A stretch of DNA of 64,000 nucleotides from Halanaerobium hydrogeniformans (GCF_000166415.1 NC_014654.1:2294001-2358000); one strand, 5' to 3'; shown: positions 25,325-34,581, counted from the stretch's first letter. Made by a program: numbers and translations. Notes: generated by a model from the sequence alone, not told the origin.

Positions 25325-26192
25325 TATAAGCTGCCTCCTTTAAAAAATCATCAACTGCCCTTTCTACTAATTTTGCCAAAGCAGGTTTTTTATAAGGGGT
25401 TGACCATCTTTCACCTGTTATTTTTACCATTTCTTCAGCAGCCAGTCTACCTGCCTCCTTAGAATCAATATCTGCTAATTTTTTATCTAAAAGATAGCTG
25501 TTTACCTCTGCAAAAGGCACAGGTGAGGGTGTTGCTGCTCCGGATACGACCTGGATTTTGAATACTTTATCAGCTTTAACTTCTCCCAGTAAGGTTAAAG
25601 AAATTCTTGATATACTCAAAGCTTTTCTCCGTCCAATTTTTTGATAACTGCTGTAATATTCACCCTGAGGTAGCTCAAAAACTATTTCTTTTAAAAGTTC
25701 ATCTTTTTTTAAAGCAGTCTTATAAGGTGCTTTAACAAAATCTCTAACTGCCAATTTTCGTTCTCCTCTTTTTGAAGCCAAAACAACTTCAGCTTCTAGA
25801 GCAATCAAAGGAGAAAATGAATCTGCACAGGCAGCTGCATTAACCAGATTGCCACCGATTGTGGCCCTGTTTCTAATCTGAGTTGAGCCAATGCTTTTAG
25901 CTGCTTCTGCAATAAAAGGCAGTTTTTGCTGAATTTCTTTACTTTCTATCAAGTCAGCATGAGTTGTTAAGCTACCAATTACCGCTTTTTTAGCACTTAA
26001 ATTGATTCCTTTTAATTCTTTAAGTGAAGAGATATCCAGAACATAATCTATTTTATCAAATTTAGGATCCTGATTATGAAGGTCAACAAGTAAATCAGTG
26101 CCACCTGCCAGACATTCCACATTATCTTTTTCAGCCAGTATTTCAAGTGCTTCAAAAAGACTAGTTGCTCTTAATAGTTGATATTCTACCAT
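25317..26192 (-). CDS. Xanthine dehydrogenase FAD subunit
   Basis: This XdhB-type FAD-binding subunit is 291 aa from the ATG at 26192, which follows AAAGGAGG and lies 1 nt after the Mo subunit stop. An upstream start at 26228 would run inside the preceding gene and is not supported. Motifs are CLAGGTDLLVDL, NRATIGGNLVNAAACADS and IGRRKALSISRISL. It transfers electrons from the Fe-S subunit to the external acceptor. Confidence 0.94.
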   Translation of the reverse strand: MVEYQLLRATSLFEALEILAEKDNVECLAGGTDLLVDLHNQDPKFDKIDYVLDISSLKELKGINLSAKKAVIGSLTTHADLIESKEIQQKLPFIAEAAKSIGSTQIRNRATIGGNLVNAAACADSFSPLIALEAEVVLASKRGERKLAVRDFVKAPYKTALKKDELLKEIVFELPQGEYYSSYQKIGRRKALSISRISLTLLGEVKADKVFKIQVVSGAATPSPVPFAEVNSYLLDKKLADIDSKEAGRLAAEEMVKITGERWSTPYKKPALAKLVERAVDDFLKEAAYSG

Positions 26193-26193
26193 T

Positions 26194-28488
26194 TTATTTA
26201 CAACCTCCTTTAGAGAGGGCTCTTCCAATTAAAACTCGTTCTAGATTAAGAGGTAAAGAACGAATTCTTTTTCCTGAAGCATGAGCAACGGCATTTGCTA
26301 TAGCAGCACTGGCAAGTTCAAGGGTAGGTTCTCCAACAGATTTAGCACCAAATGGACCATCTGGATCAGGGTTCTCTACTATTATCGGTTTAATATCAGG
26401 CATATCTTTAATGGTAGGTATCATATAGTCGTGAAAATTTTTGCCTTTAATCTGACCGGCTTCTACTTCCACTTCTTCCATTATGCCATAACCTAAACCC
26501 ATCACAACCCCACCATAAATCTGTCCTTTAACATTAGCAGGATTAATTGCTCTACCAACATCATGAGCTGCTGCCATGTTAAGTACTGTTAATTCTCCCG
26601 TTCCTGTATCTACTTCGACCTCTGCAATCTGACATCCATAAACATAGGTAAAGTATGGGTTGCCACAGCCCTTTTCTTCATCCCATGATATAGCAGGTCC
26701 TTTATACCAACCATAAGCAGAAAGCAGTATACCCTTATTTATCATTTCTGCTGCCAGGTCAGAAAAAAGGGCCAGTCGATCAGAATTTTGATTATATAAA
26801 AAGCCGTCTTTTAATTCCAACTCTTCTATAGATATTTCAAATTTTTGAGCAGCAAAATCTAAAATGCGTTTTTTTAATTTTTCCGCAGCATTTTTTATAG
26901 AGTTTCCTCCAATTAAAGTAGCCCTTGAGGCTACAGTTGAACCACTATCTGGAGTAAATGTAGTATCAACCTCCATATAATCTATCTCATTAAGAGTAAC
27001 TCCTAGTACTTCTGCCGCAATTTGAGAAAAGATGGTTTTTAAACCCTGACCGTTTTCTGCCAGACCACTGTAAACAGCAACACTACCATCTTTATTAATC
27101 TGAATTAAAGATGCTGCTGCATCAACAGCTTCTGCACCCAGACTGCATCCCCTAAAACTAATAGAAAGACCTATTCCTCTTTTTTTATCACCAGCTTGAG
27201 CCTGAGAATATTTTTCTCTTTTTGCTTGATAATCAATTGCTGCCATTGCCTTATCCATTACTTCTTCTAAACTTACAGTATGTCCATCTAATTTTTGACC
27301 ACTTGCAGTAATTGATCCCTGACGATAAATATTTTTTTTGCGAAGTTCTACTGGACTCATACCGAGTTCTTCTGCTAATTCGTCCATCAAAGATTCCTGA
27401 GCAAAAATTATCTGAGGAGAACCATAACCACGCATTGCACCTGTATAAGGATTATTTGTATAATAGCCATAGGTATCAGTTTTGACATGTTCTAATTCAT
27501 AGGGTCCAGTAGCTTGTACAACACTTCGCCAGGTCACAAAAGGTGTTTGACAGGCATAGGCTCCACTATCTGCAACTGCTTCTATTTCCATTGCCGTTAG
27601 TTTGCCTTCTTTAGTGGCCCCGATCTTATATTTTAATTGATAGGGATGGCGCTTATAGCTTTCAGTAAAAGACTCTTCGCGACTGTTGACCATTTTCACA
27701 GGTCTTTTTGTTGCTAAAGCCATTACTGCAGCTCTTGCAGCCATAGCAGAAACAACCTCATCTTTGCCACCAAAAGAACCACCAATATGATTTTGAATAA
27801 CCCTAACCTCGGCCAATTCAGCTCCTAAAACTGTTGCTACTGCAGTTCTTGTAGCATAGGGATTCTGGATCGACCCATATATTGAAACAAGGTGATTTTC
27901 ATCTTCTGGAACAACCACAACTGCTTCAGGCTCAAGATAACTGTGCTCGATCAATTGTGTAGAATATTCTCTTTCCAAAATCACATCTGCCTGGGCAAAG
28001 CCCTTTTCTACATCACCTTTACGAAGGGGATGGTGAATCACCTGGTTATCGTCTTTTTCAGGGTGAATTTTTAATGCCTCATTCTTTCTAGCCTCATCAA
28101 GATCATAAATGGCTTCTAATTCCTCATATTCTACCTTGATCTTTTCAAGCGCGGCTGCTGCCTCTGCTTCACTTTCTGCAGCAACCATTGCCACTCCATC
28201 ACCAGCTAAAAGAACTCTATCCTCAGCTAAAACTTGTTGATCTTCTACGATTACCCCAAAAAGATTGTTTTTAATATCAGCAGCTGTAAATACCCCCTTT
28301 ACACCTGGCATTTTTTCTGCCTCTTCAGTTTCTATATTTATAATTCGGGCATGCGGATACTTGGTTCTCAAAACTTTAGCATAAAGTTGATTTGCAAATT
28401 CTAAATCGGCTCCAAATTTAGCTTTACCGGTAACTTTTTCATAAGCATCGACCCTTTTTACACCTTTATTTACATGTTTAAAAGCCAT
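26194..28488 (-). CDS. Xanthine dehydrogenase molybdenum-binding subunit, intact
   Basis: This 764-aa large subunit contains both molybdopterin domains. IGGSFGGKDEV and GAMRGYGSPQ lie in the first, AENGQGLKTIFSQ in the second, and the catalytic glutamate in GPFGAKSVGEP near the C-terminus. With the FAD and 2Fe-2S genes that follow it forms a three-subunit xanthine dehydrogenase (about 82, 33 and 17 kDa), the same plan as E. coli XdhABC and clostridial enzymes. It is the first gene of the operon; GGAGG precedes the ATG. Whether a labile selenium ligand is present cannot be told from sequence. Other purine or heterocycle substrates are possible. Confidence 0.93.
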   Translation of the reverse strand: MAFKHVNKGVKRVDAYEKVTGKAKFGADLEFANQLYAKVLRTKYPHARIINIETEEAEKMPGVKGVFTAADIKNNLFGVIVEDQQVLAEDRVLLAGDGVAMVAAESEAEAAAALEKIKVEYEELEAIYDLDEARKNEALKIHPEKDDNQVIHHPLRKGDVEKGFAQADVILEREYSTQLIEHSYLEPEAVVVVPEDENHLVSIYGSIQNPYATRTAVATVLGAELAEVRVIQNHIGGSFGGKDEVVSAMAARAAVMALATKRPVKMVNSREESFTESYKRHPYQLKYKIGATKEGKLTAMEIEAVADSGAYACQTPFVTWRSVVQATGPYELEHVKTDTYGYYTNNPYTGAMRGYGSPQIIFAQESLMDELAEELGMSPVELRKKNIYRQGSITASGQKLDGHTVSLEEVMDKAMAAIDYQAKREKYSQAQAGDKKRGIGLSISFRGCSLGAEAVDAAASLIQINKDGSVAVYSGLAENGQGLKTIFSQIAAEVLGVTLNEIDYMEVDTTFTPDSGSTVASRATLIGGNSIKNAAEKLKKRILDFAAQKFEISIEELELKDGFLYNQNSDRLALFSDLAAEMINKGILLSAYGWYKGPAISWDEEKGCGNPYFTYVYGCQIAEVEVDTGTGELTVLNMAAAHDVGRAINPANVKGQIYGGVVMGLGYGIMEEVEVEAGQIKGKNFHDYMIPTIKDMPDIKPIIVENPDPDGPFGAKSVGEPTLELASAAIANAVAHASGKRIRSLPLNLERVLIGRALSKGGCK

Positions 28489-28530
28489 TACTGCACCTCC
28501 AGTTAATAATAAAGTTAATTAAACAGATAG

Positions 28531-28593
28531 ACTTCCTTCATTTTTGCTTAAAAAAGCATTTTCCCCTCTGGGAAATGTCAAAATGAAGAAAGT
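28531..28593 (-). ncRNA. Structured leader RNA of the xdh operon (three-way junction, candidate riboswitch)
   Basis: On the minus strand a 14-bp closing stem (28593-28580 with 28544-28531, one mismatch) encloses two hairpins: TTTCCC with GGGAAA around an AGAG loop, and TGCTT with AAGCA around T4. It begins about 8 nt after the predicted transcription start and ends 40 nt before the ribosome binding site. It is not a purine aptamer (no TATGG/GTTTCTA core). The rest of this 322-nt gap, 28615-28810 (which includes the possible -35), is AT-rich with no gene I can support. Confidence 0.5.
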
Positions 28594-28608
28594 CCATATT
28601 TTAACTCT

Positions 28609-28614
28609 ATTATA
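28609..28614 (-). promoter_or_regulatory. -10 box of the xdh operon
   Basis: A perfect TATAAT on the minus strand would place the start near 28602, just ahead of the leader RNA. The -35 region 17 nt upstream (TGTTAA) is weak, which suggests activator dependence. Confidence 0.5.
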
Positions 28615-28810
28615 TAACAATGTATTTTAAATTAACAGACTTTTCTCTCCTCTTCGGGAAGGATTAAGTTTAAGATAATTGCAATTATAGCAACAACTAT
28701 GCTAAATCATTTTTTATCCTTAACTAATTTATTAGCTTAAAAATTGTTAATTCCTGCAATTAAATGCCAAAAATGATTATTATATATGTATACAGAGCTT
28801 TTGACTTCAA

Positions 28811-29794
28811 TTATTTACCACCCATATTTAAAGTCATTACAGCCTTTGCTGTATGCAGTCTGTTTTCTGCTTCAGTATATACTATCGAATGAGGACCATC
28901 TATGACAGAATCTTCTACTTCATTACCACGATCAGCAGGCAAGGCATGCATGTACATAACATCATCATCTGCCAGGGCCATCCTTTCTTCAGTACATTTC
29001 CAATCCTTGTTAGCTTCTAATAAATCATCAATCACATCATCAGCTTGATTACTGACCCAACTTCCCCAGTTTTTAGGAATTACTATATCTGCATCCCGAT
29101 AAGCTTCATCTTGATCATGGGTTATTTTAAATTGACCATTGTTTGCTTCTGCATTCTTTCTCGCTTTTTCAATCACCCAGTCAGGCATCTCATAGCCCTC
29201 TGGATAAGCAAGGGTAACATCCATTCCATAGCGCGGGAAAAGTAATGTCTGGGTTAAAGGAACAGAAATAGGTTTTTTATGGCTGGTAGCATAAGCCCAG
29301 ATAATTGAAACTTTCAAATTGCTTTTTGCTTTTTTCTTTTCTATTATTGTCATCAAATCTGCAATACCCTGCATTGGATGGTAAAGGTCACACTGGAGAT
29401 TCATAACAGGAACTTTTGCGTGTTCCGCCAGTGAACGCAGATACTTATTTCCTACTTCCCAGACACAATTTCTACAGGCTAAGCCATGACCATAACTACC
29501 CAGTATTATTCCTGTATCTTTAGCAACCTCACCATGAGAAACCTGCATAGTACTTGTGTCTAAAAAATTAGCATGACCTCCTAATTGAGCTAAACCAGCT
29601 TCCATCGAATTTCTGGTTCTGGTGGACTGCTCAAAAAACATTAAAAATGCAGTTTTATCCCTCAAATATGGGGTAGGAACTCCCATCGCGAATTTCTTTT
29701 TTAAATCAAATGAAACTTCAAGCAGTGTATCTATCTCATCTTTTGTCCATTCTTCTAATGTAATAAAATCTTTCCCTTTTAATTGGGTCTCCAT
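28811..29794 (-). CDS. ygeW: YgeW-type knotted carbamoyltransferase
   Basis: This belongs to the aspartate/ornithine carbamoyltransferase superfamily. The YgeW branch occurs in anaerobic purine-degradation clusters and its acceptor substrate is not settled. The 327-aa protein has the carbamoyl-phosphate loop FEQSTRTRNSMEAGL, the 80s-loop-like DTSTMQVSHGEVAKDTG, NLQCDLYHPMQGIADLMTI and the late active-site HALPADRG. The ATG follows GAGGAGG. It is read in the same direction as the block to its right; ygeY ends 103 nt upstream, across a palindromic repeat element. Confidence 0.93.
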   Translation of the reverse strand: METQLKGKDFITLEEWTKDEIDTLLEVSFDLKKKFAMGVPTPYLRDKTAFLMFFEQSTRTRNSMEAGLAQLGGHANFLDTSTMQVSHGEVAKDTGIILGSYGHGLACRNCVWEVGNKYLRSLAEHAKVPVMNLQCDLYHPMQGIADLMTIIEKKKAKSNLKVSIIWAYATSHKKPISVPLTQTLLFPRYGMDVTLAYPEGYEMPDWVIEKARKNAEANNGQFKITHDQDEAYRDADIVIPKNWGSWVSNQADDVIDDLLEANKDWKCTEERMALADDDVMYMHALPADRGNEVEDSVIDGPHSIVYTEAENRLHTAKAVMTLNMGGK

Positions 29795-29814
29795 TTCTAA
29801 AATCCTCCTCTTTT

Positions 29815-29895
29815 ATAGGTACCTGGTACTTATAAATATTTTTTGTGTGTTAATTCGCCAGGTATCGGCAGTTATATTGCCGGTACCTGGTAAAT
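29815..29895. repeat. Interspersed palindromic repeat element, copy 2
   Basis: GTACCTGGTAC (29819-29829) and GTACCTGGTAA (29883-29893) are 64 nt apart, as in copy 1 at 3991-4085. The right end forms a 13-bp hairpin (29858-29870 with 29878-29890, one G-T pair). It lies between ygeY and ygeW and could add a processing site or attenuator to that transcript. Confidence 0.6.
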
Positions 29896-29897
29896 AT

Positions 29898-31136
29898 CTA
29901 TACTAAATTGTCGGTTTGTTCAGGCATCTGCTCAGCATATTTTTCTACATACAGCTTCGGTAGAGCAGCATATAAAGCTGCAGCCTTAACTAATTCTGAT
30001 TTCCAGGTTTTTTCATCTGGAGCATGAGCTTGATCTTCATGACCTGGGCCGAATCCAATACAGGGGATTCCGTGTCTGCCCATAATCGAGACCCCATTTG
30101 TAGAAAATGTCCATTTATCAACCAGAGGGTCTTCTTTAAATAAATTCTTATATATCTCAACTGTACTTTGACATAAAGGATGTTCCTCTTCAATCAACCA
30201 GGTTGGAAAATATGCATCCATAGGATAAACAAAACCTGTATATGATGGTCTTTGATATTCATACATCTCTACTTCTGCCTCTGCCGCTTTAACAGCAGGC
30301 AATTCTCTGATCTGTTCTAAGGCAAACTGCCAGCTTTCTCCAGCAGTTAAACGCCTATCAACAGAAACACTACAGCCATCTGCAACGGCACAGCGGGAAG
30401 GTGAACTATAAAAAATCTCTGAAACTGTTAAACTTCCTTTGCCCAAAAACTGATGGGGAGTTAAATTGGGATGTAATTCTTTTAACTCATTTAAAATAGG
30501 GGCCATTTTAAAAATAGCATTATCTCCTCTTTCCGGAGCAGAGCCATGACAGCTAACTCCATGGGTGCTAACCTTAATTTCCATCCTGCCCCGATGGCCA
30601 CGATAAATATTACAGGAAGATGGTTCTGTAATTACTACAAACTCAGGTCTAATACCTTTTTCTTCAATTAGATAATGCCAGCAGAGACCATCACAGTCTT
30701 CTTCCTGTACAGTGCCTGTGATCAGTAGAGTATAATTATCTTCTAAATCTAAATCTTTGATGATTTTGGCTGCATAAACCATTGAAGCCATTCCACCTTC
30801 CTGGTCACTGGCTCCTCTACCAATAATTATTTCTTCATCTTCATAACCTTCATAAGGGTCATACTCCCAGAGAGATTGATCACCAATTCCAACAGTATCG
30901 ATATGAGCATCTATGGCAATTAGATGTTCACCACTACCAATATATCCTAAAATATTGCCCATTTCATCGATCTCAATCTTATCAAACCCGACCTTTTCCA
31001 TTTCTTCTTTAATCCTCAAAATAACTTTTTCTTCATTACAGCTTTCACTGGGAATTCTAATCATATCTCTTAAAAAAGCACTCATATCTGCTTTATATTC
31101 TTCGGCTTTTTCTAATATTTTATCGTATTTAATCAA
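29898..31136 (-). CDS. ygeY: YgeY-type M20-family metallohydrolase
   Basis: This zinc hydrolase of the M20 peptidase/deacylase family belongs to the YgeY group linked to selenium/purine clusters; it is thought to hydrolyse an acylated or carbamoylated intermediate. Metal-site motifs are [50 protein letters not shown] and [13 protein letters not shown]. The best start is TTG at 31136, 10 nt after GGAGG, giving 412 aa; a longer frame to 31241 has a hydrophobic, non-homologous start inside the upstream regulator gene. It follows the XRE/cupin gene in the same direction. Confidence 0.92.
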   Translation of the reverse strand: MIKYDKILEKAEEYKADMSAFLRDMIRIPSESCNEEKVILRIKEEMEKVGFDKIEIDEMGNILGYIGSGEHLIAIDAHIDTVGIGDQSLWEYDPYEGYEDEEIIIGRGASDQEGGMASMVYAAKIIKDLDLEDNYTLLITGTVQEEDCDGLCWHYLIEEKGIRPEFVVITEPSSCNIYRGHRGRMEIKVSTHGVSCHGSAPERGDNAIFKMAPILNELKELHPNLTPHQFLGKGSLTVSEIFYSSPSRCAVADGCSVSVDRRLTAGESWQFALEQIRELPAVKAAEAEVEMYEYQRPSYTGFVYPMDAYFPTWLIEEEHPLCQSTVEIYKNLFKEDPLVDKWTFSTNGVSIMGRHGIPCIGFGPGHEDQAHAPDEKTWKSELVKAAALYAALPKLYVEKYAEQMPEQTDNLV

Positions 31137-31188
31137 TATTTTAGCACCTCCATAATTATTAATACTTAATTTGTTATTAAAGAATATT

Positions 31189-31740
31189 TTAAAAATTTGG
31201 AGGAGTAATAGCTGAAATAAAACGCAGCTCTTCACTGCCAATACTCTTAATTTTATGAGGAAGACTGGCTTTATAATAGATACTGTCTCCTTTTTTTAAC
31301 TTATATTCTTTATCACCAATTATTATATGCATTTTACCTGCTAAAACTATCGTACATTCTTCTCCCAAATGATTTAGAGGTTCTTCTGAAGTTTCTGCAC
31401 CTGGTTCCATACAGGCTTCTATAACCTCCATGTCCCTATTTAAATCAGGAGAAAGCAGTTCAAAGGTCAAATGTGAGCCAGGAAAATTAAGTATTCTTCT
31501 TTGCTCTTTTCTGACAACCGCATTATGGCTTTCTTCTTCGATTAAAAAATAGAAAATAGGAACTTCTAAAGCTCTAGCAATTTCCCGCAGGGCAGTAATC
31601 GATGGCTCAGCCAATCCCCTCTCGACCTGGCTTAAATAACTGGAAGTTTTATTTATTTTCTGAGCTACATCATTTAAACTCATACTTTTAGATTTGCGCT
31701 TATTACGAATTCTCTGCCCAAGCATCTTATTATTACTCAT
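31189..31740 (-). CDS. XRE-family transcriptional regulator with C-terminal cupin domain
   Basis: This 183-aa regulator has an N-terminal helix-turn-helix (residues about 7-62: [35 protein letters not shown]) and a cupin_2 sensor domain (about 105-180: [32 protein letters not shown]). Proteins of this architecture (PuuR-like) usually repress adjacent catabolic genes and respond to a small molecule bound by the cupin. It lies within the ygeW-ygeY-PLP block, so it is the likely local regulator. An inverted repeat at 34519-34552 is a candidate operator. Confidence 0.88.
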   Translation of the reverse strand: MSNNKMLGQRIRNKRKSKSMSLNDVAQKINKTSSYLSQVERGLAEPSITALREIARALEVPIFYFLIEEESHNAVVRKEQRRILNFPGSHLTFELLSPDLNRDMEVIEACMEPGAETSEEPLNHLGEECTIVLAGKMHIIIGDKEYKLKKGDSIYYKASLPHKIKSIGSEELRFISAITPPNF

Positions 31741-31741
31741 C

Positions 31742-33007
31742 TCATATCACACCCATTTTCTTAAATATCTCAGTTAATTTATCTAAATCAGGTTCGACTT
31801 CAATCGGGTTTCCAGCTGCCTTTCTAGCATTTTTGATATCTTTAAGTCCATTACCGGTTATTACAACTGCAGCACTTTGATCTTTTTTTACAATTCCATC
31901 TGCCACTGCTTTTTTTAAACCTGCTAATCCTGCTACACCGGCTGGTTCAGCAAAAACACCACTTTTTTCACCCAGAGTTTTCATCATCTGCAGTATTTTT
32001 TGATCACTAACATTTATCATATCTCCCTCAGAATCTCTGACTGCTCTAACTGCTTTAATCCAGTTCCGGGGTTTACCAACTGCTATACTGTCAGCTATAG
32101 TATCTTCTTTACTAACTTTCAGCTTCTCATTACTTTTAAATGCCTCAGTTATTGGGGCACAACCTTCTGCCTGCACACCAAGTAATCTTGGCATTTTATC
32201 AATAAATCCCAGCTGGATTAAATCATATAGCCCTTTATATGCTCCAGCAATTGTACAACCATCTCCAACCGAAAAAACCAACCAGTCTGGCATCTGCCAG
32301 TTCAGTTGTTCAGCCAGCTCTATAGAAACAGTTTTTTTGCCCTCAACAAGATAAGGATTAATTGCCGCATTACGATTATACCAGCCCCATTTATCAATAG
32401 CTGCTGCCGATAGATAAAAAGCTTCTTCATATGTACCTTTAACAGAAACAACATCTGCTCCATAAACTAATAGCTGGGCTAATTTCCCAGCTGGAGCTCT
32501 ATCAGGGACAAAAATAACCGACTTCATTCTTCCCCCCATTGAGGCAATATTGCCTGCCAATGAAGAAGCTGCATTCCCTGTTGAAGAACAGGCAACAGTC
32601 ACTGCACCTGCTTCCTGGGCTTTAACCACCGCCATAGCTGAAGCCCGATCTTTTAAAGATGCAGTTGGATTTAAACCATCATCTTTAATTATTAACTTTC
32701 TTATCCCCAACTCATCTGCTAAAACCTGAATATCATAAATAGGAGTATTTCCAACAGCTAACTTTGGCTTTTCAGTATTTTCTTCTATAGGTAAAAGGGG
32801 AGTATAACGCCAGATTCTCTGATCAGAAGTATTTTTTAATATCTCTTTTGACCAATCCCTTTTTATTTTTGAATAATCATAATCAACATCTAAAATACCA
32901 TCTTCACAATCATCACAGAGATAACGTTCTGGATCTGCCTCATATTTTTTAGCACATTTAATGCAATGAAGGCCTTCAACATATTTCACAATTTTCACTC
33001 CCATCAT
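31742..33007 (-). CDS. Threonine synthase-like PLP-dependent enzyme
   Basis: This is a fold-type-II PLP enzyme of about 415-421 aa. An N-terminal zinc ribbon (CIKC, then CDDC) precedes the catalytic domain with the Schiff-base lysine in NPTASLKDRASA, the phosphate contacts SSTGNAASSLAG and SVGDGCTIAGAYKG. Threonine synthases share this pattern, yet no other threonine-pathway gene is near, and the gene is 10 nt after another PLP enzyme in a ygeW/ygeY block. It may therefore act as a lyase on an amino-acid intermediate of that pathway. The start is uncertain: the ATGs at 33007 lack a binding site, while a GTG at 32989 follows GGGAG by 8 nt. Confidence 0.8.
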   Translation of the reverse strand: MMGVKIVKYVEGLHCIKCAKKYEADPERYLCDDCEDGILDVDYDYSKIKRDWSKEILKNTSDQRIWRYTPLLPIEENTEKPKLAVGNTPIYDIQVLADELGIRKLIIKDDGLNPTASLKDRASAMAVVKAQEAGAVTVACSSTGNAASSLAGNIASMGGRMKSVIFVPDRAPAGKLAQLLVYGADVVSVKGTYEEAFYLSAAAIDKWGWYNRNAAINPYLVEGKKTVSIELAEQLNWQMPDWLVFSVGDGCTIAGAYKGLYDLIQLGFIDKMPRLLGVQAEGCAPITEAFKSNEKLKVSKEDTIADSIAVGKPRNWIKAVRAVRDSEGDMINVSDQKILQMMKTLGEKSGVFAEPAGVAGLAGLKKAVADGIVKKDQSAAVVITGNGLKDIKNARKAAGNPIEVEPDLDKLTEIFKKMGVI

Positions 33008-33017
33008 TTATAATTTT

Positions 33018-34499
33018 TTAAGAACTTTTTAATTTTTCCAGCAGGCCTGTTTTCTGATTAAAGTCGATAATTAGTTTATCTATTTCTTCAGCTTGAGAGT
33101 GGATACCACCCCAGTAATTATCGTAATCATACCACTGAGCTTCTAATTCTTCTGAACTGCGTCCCTGTTGTTCAACCCAGGTATAGTACTTAAGATTATG
33201 AACTCTGCGTCTTTCCTCCAGTCCCATCTCCAAAGTGTTATCGGTAGATATACCTCTTAAATAACGGTGATAATCTCTAACCGCATCTTCCCGAGTATAC
33301 TCTCCCGCCTCGGCCCGCATTTCTTCCAGTCTTGAACTATATAGTTCAAGTGAATCAGTTAAAACCGTAATCAGCATTTGCTTTTCATCTAATTCATAAT
33401 ATTTGGCCATTTTAATTGCACCAACTAAATTAGCTATACCAGATATACCAAGCAGTTCAATTTTAGCAATAAAATCTTCCGGAATACCCTGTTCAAGTAA
33501 ATACTCCCTACCGGCTTTTTCATTGAATAAGCGGAGTAATGACATGGTCCTCTCATCATCTATACCTACAGCCATATCAGTATTTTTTACATTATGAACC
33601 CAGGGAATATGTTTATCTCCAATCCCCTCTATTCTGTGGGCTCCAAAACCGTTGCTTAAAATAGTGGGACACTGTAGTGCCTCCCCAACAGCGATTTTGC
33701 TTTTCGGATATTTATCTTTTAAATAGTCTCCAGCTCCCAGGGTGCCTGCAGAACCTGAAGTAGCGAAAAAGGCAAAATAATTATCATTTTCTCCTTTTTC
33801 TTGTTCTATAACTTCTTCCATTGCTGCTCCTGTGACTTCATAATGCCAGAGGTGGTTGCCAAATTCTTCAAATTGATTAAAAACCGTAATATCATCTCTT
33901 GTTTCTTTTAATTCCCAGACCTTATCAAAAATTTCTTTAACATTACTTTCTGTACCCGGGGTTGCTATAACTTCTCCAGCTACTTTTTCCAGCCATTCAA
34001 AACGTTCTTTACTCATACCCTTTGGTAAAATCGCAATAGAATCACAGGCTAATAATTGAGAATTATAAGCTCCACCTCGACAGTAATTACCCGTCGAAGG
34101 CCACACAGCTTTACTGGAACTGGGATCAAATTGTCCTGTAACAAGCTGAGGAACCAAACAACCATATGTAGCCCCTACTTTATGAGCACCAGTTGGAAAC
34201 CATTTTCCAACTATTGCAAAAATTCTTGCTTTAACACCGGTTAATTCTGAGGGGAATTCAATATAATTAACCCCATCATAAAGTCCACCACTTTTTTTAG
34301 GCTCATTTTTCCAGCTAATTCTAAAAAGATTATAGCTGTTTACATCCCAGAGACCTATATCTCTTAACTTTTCTTTGATTTGTTTAGGAATTAATTCGGG
34401 ATTCTTCATTTGAGCAAAAGTAGGCAAAATAATATTATTTTCTTTTGCTTGCTGAACTGCTTTTTCTAATTTTTTACTATTATAATCTAAGTTAATCAT
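33018..34499 (-). CDS. Fold-type-II PLP-dependent enzyme, uncharacterised, in the ygeW-ygeY block
   Basis: This 493-aa protein belongs to the cysteine synthase/tryptophan synthase beta superfamily. The likely PLP lysine is in TGAHKVGATYG (about residue 107) and the phosphate-binding loop is in FATSGSAGTLGAGD. It is longer than cysteine synthases and has an extra C-terminal region (RYLRGISTDNTLEMGLEERRR). I recall similar proteins next to ygeW-type genes in clostridia, but no reaction is known to me. It is the first gene of its transcript, with GGGGG 6 nt before the ATG, and an inverted repeat covers its promoter region. It is not YgeX by sequence. Confidence 0.75.
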   Translation of the reverse strand: MINLDYNSKKLEKAVQQAKENNIILPTFAQMKNPELIPKQIKEKLRDIGLWDVNSYNLFRISWKNEPKKSGGLYDGVNYIEFPSELTGVKARIFAIVGKWFPTGAHKVGATYGCLVPQLVTGQFDPSSSKAVWPSTGNYCRGGAYNSQLLACDSIAILPKGMSKERFEWLEKVAGEVIATPGTESNVKEIFDKVWELKETRDDITVFNQFEEFGNHLWHYEVTGAAMEEVIEQEKGENDNYFAFFATSGSAGTLGAGDYLKDKYPKSKIAVGEALQCPTILSNGFGAHRIEGIGDKHIPWVHNVKNTDMAVGIDDERTMSLLRLFNEKAGREYLLEQGIPEDFIAKIELLGISGIANLVGAIKMAKYYELDEKQMLITVLTDSLELYSSRLEEMRAEAGEYTREDAVRDYHRYLRGISTDNTLEMGLEERRRVHNLKYYTWVEQQGRSSEELEAQWYDYDNYWGGIHSQAEEIDKLIIDFNQKTGLLEKLKSS

Positions 34500-34518
34500 A
34501 TTAATCCCCCTTATTTAA

Positions 34519-34552
34519 TTAAATCTCACTTTATATATTCAATGAGATTTAA
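34519..34552. promoter_or_regulatory. Perfect inverted repeat upstream of the PLP/ygeY/ygeW block, candidate operator
   Basis: TTAAATCTCA (34519-34528) and TGAGATTTAA (34543-34552) form a perfect 10-bp inverted repeat with a 14-nt AT-rich centre that contains a TATATA -10-like box for the minus strand. It lies 20 nt before the start codon. The position suits a repressor site, possibly for the XRE/cupin protein two genes downstream. Confidence 0.5.
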
Positions 34553-34581
34553 CTTTATCCTGCAATAAAATAGATATAAAA

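Noticed and set aside
28531-28593. Second purine riboswitch ahead of the xdh operon
   Set aside because: The element lacks the TATGG loop and GTTTCTA/CTATG core, and its three-way junction has different loops.
31137-31241. Longer N-terminus of YgeY up to 31241
   Set aside because: It would add 35 residues unlike the family inside the regulator gene, while a TTG at 31136 follows GGAGG.
31742-33007. YgeX (diaminopropionate ammonia-lyase)
   Set aside because: The N-terminal zinc ribbon and the lysine motif SLKDRASA are of threonine-synthase type; YgeX has neither. The 493-aa PLP protein is not YgeX either.
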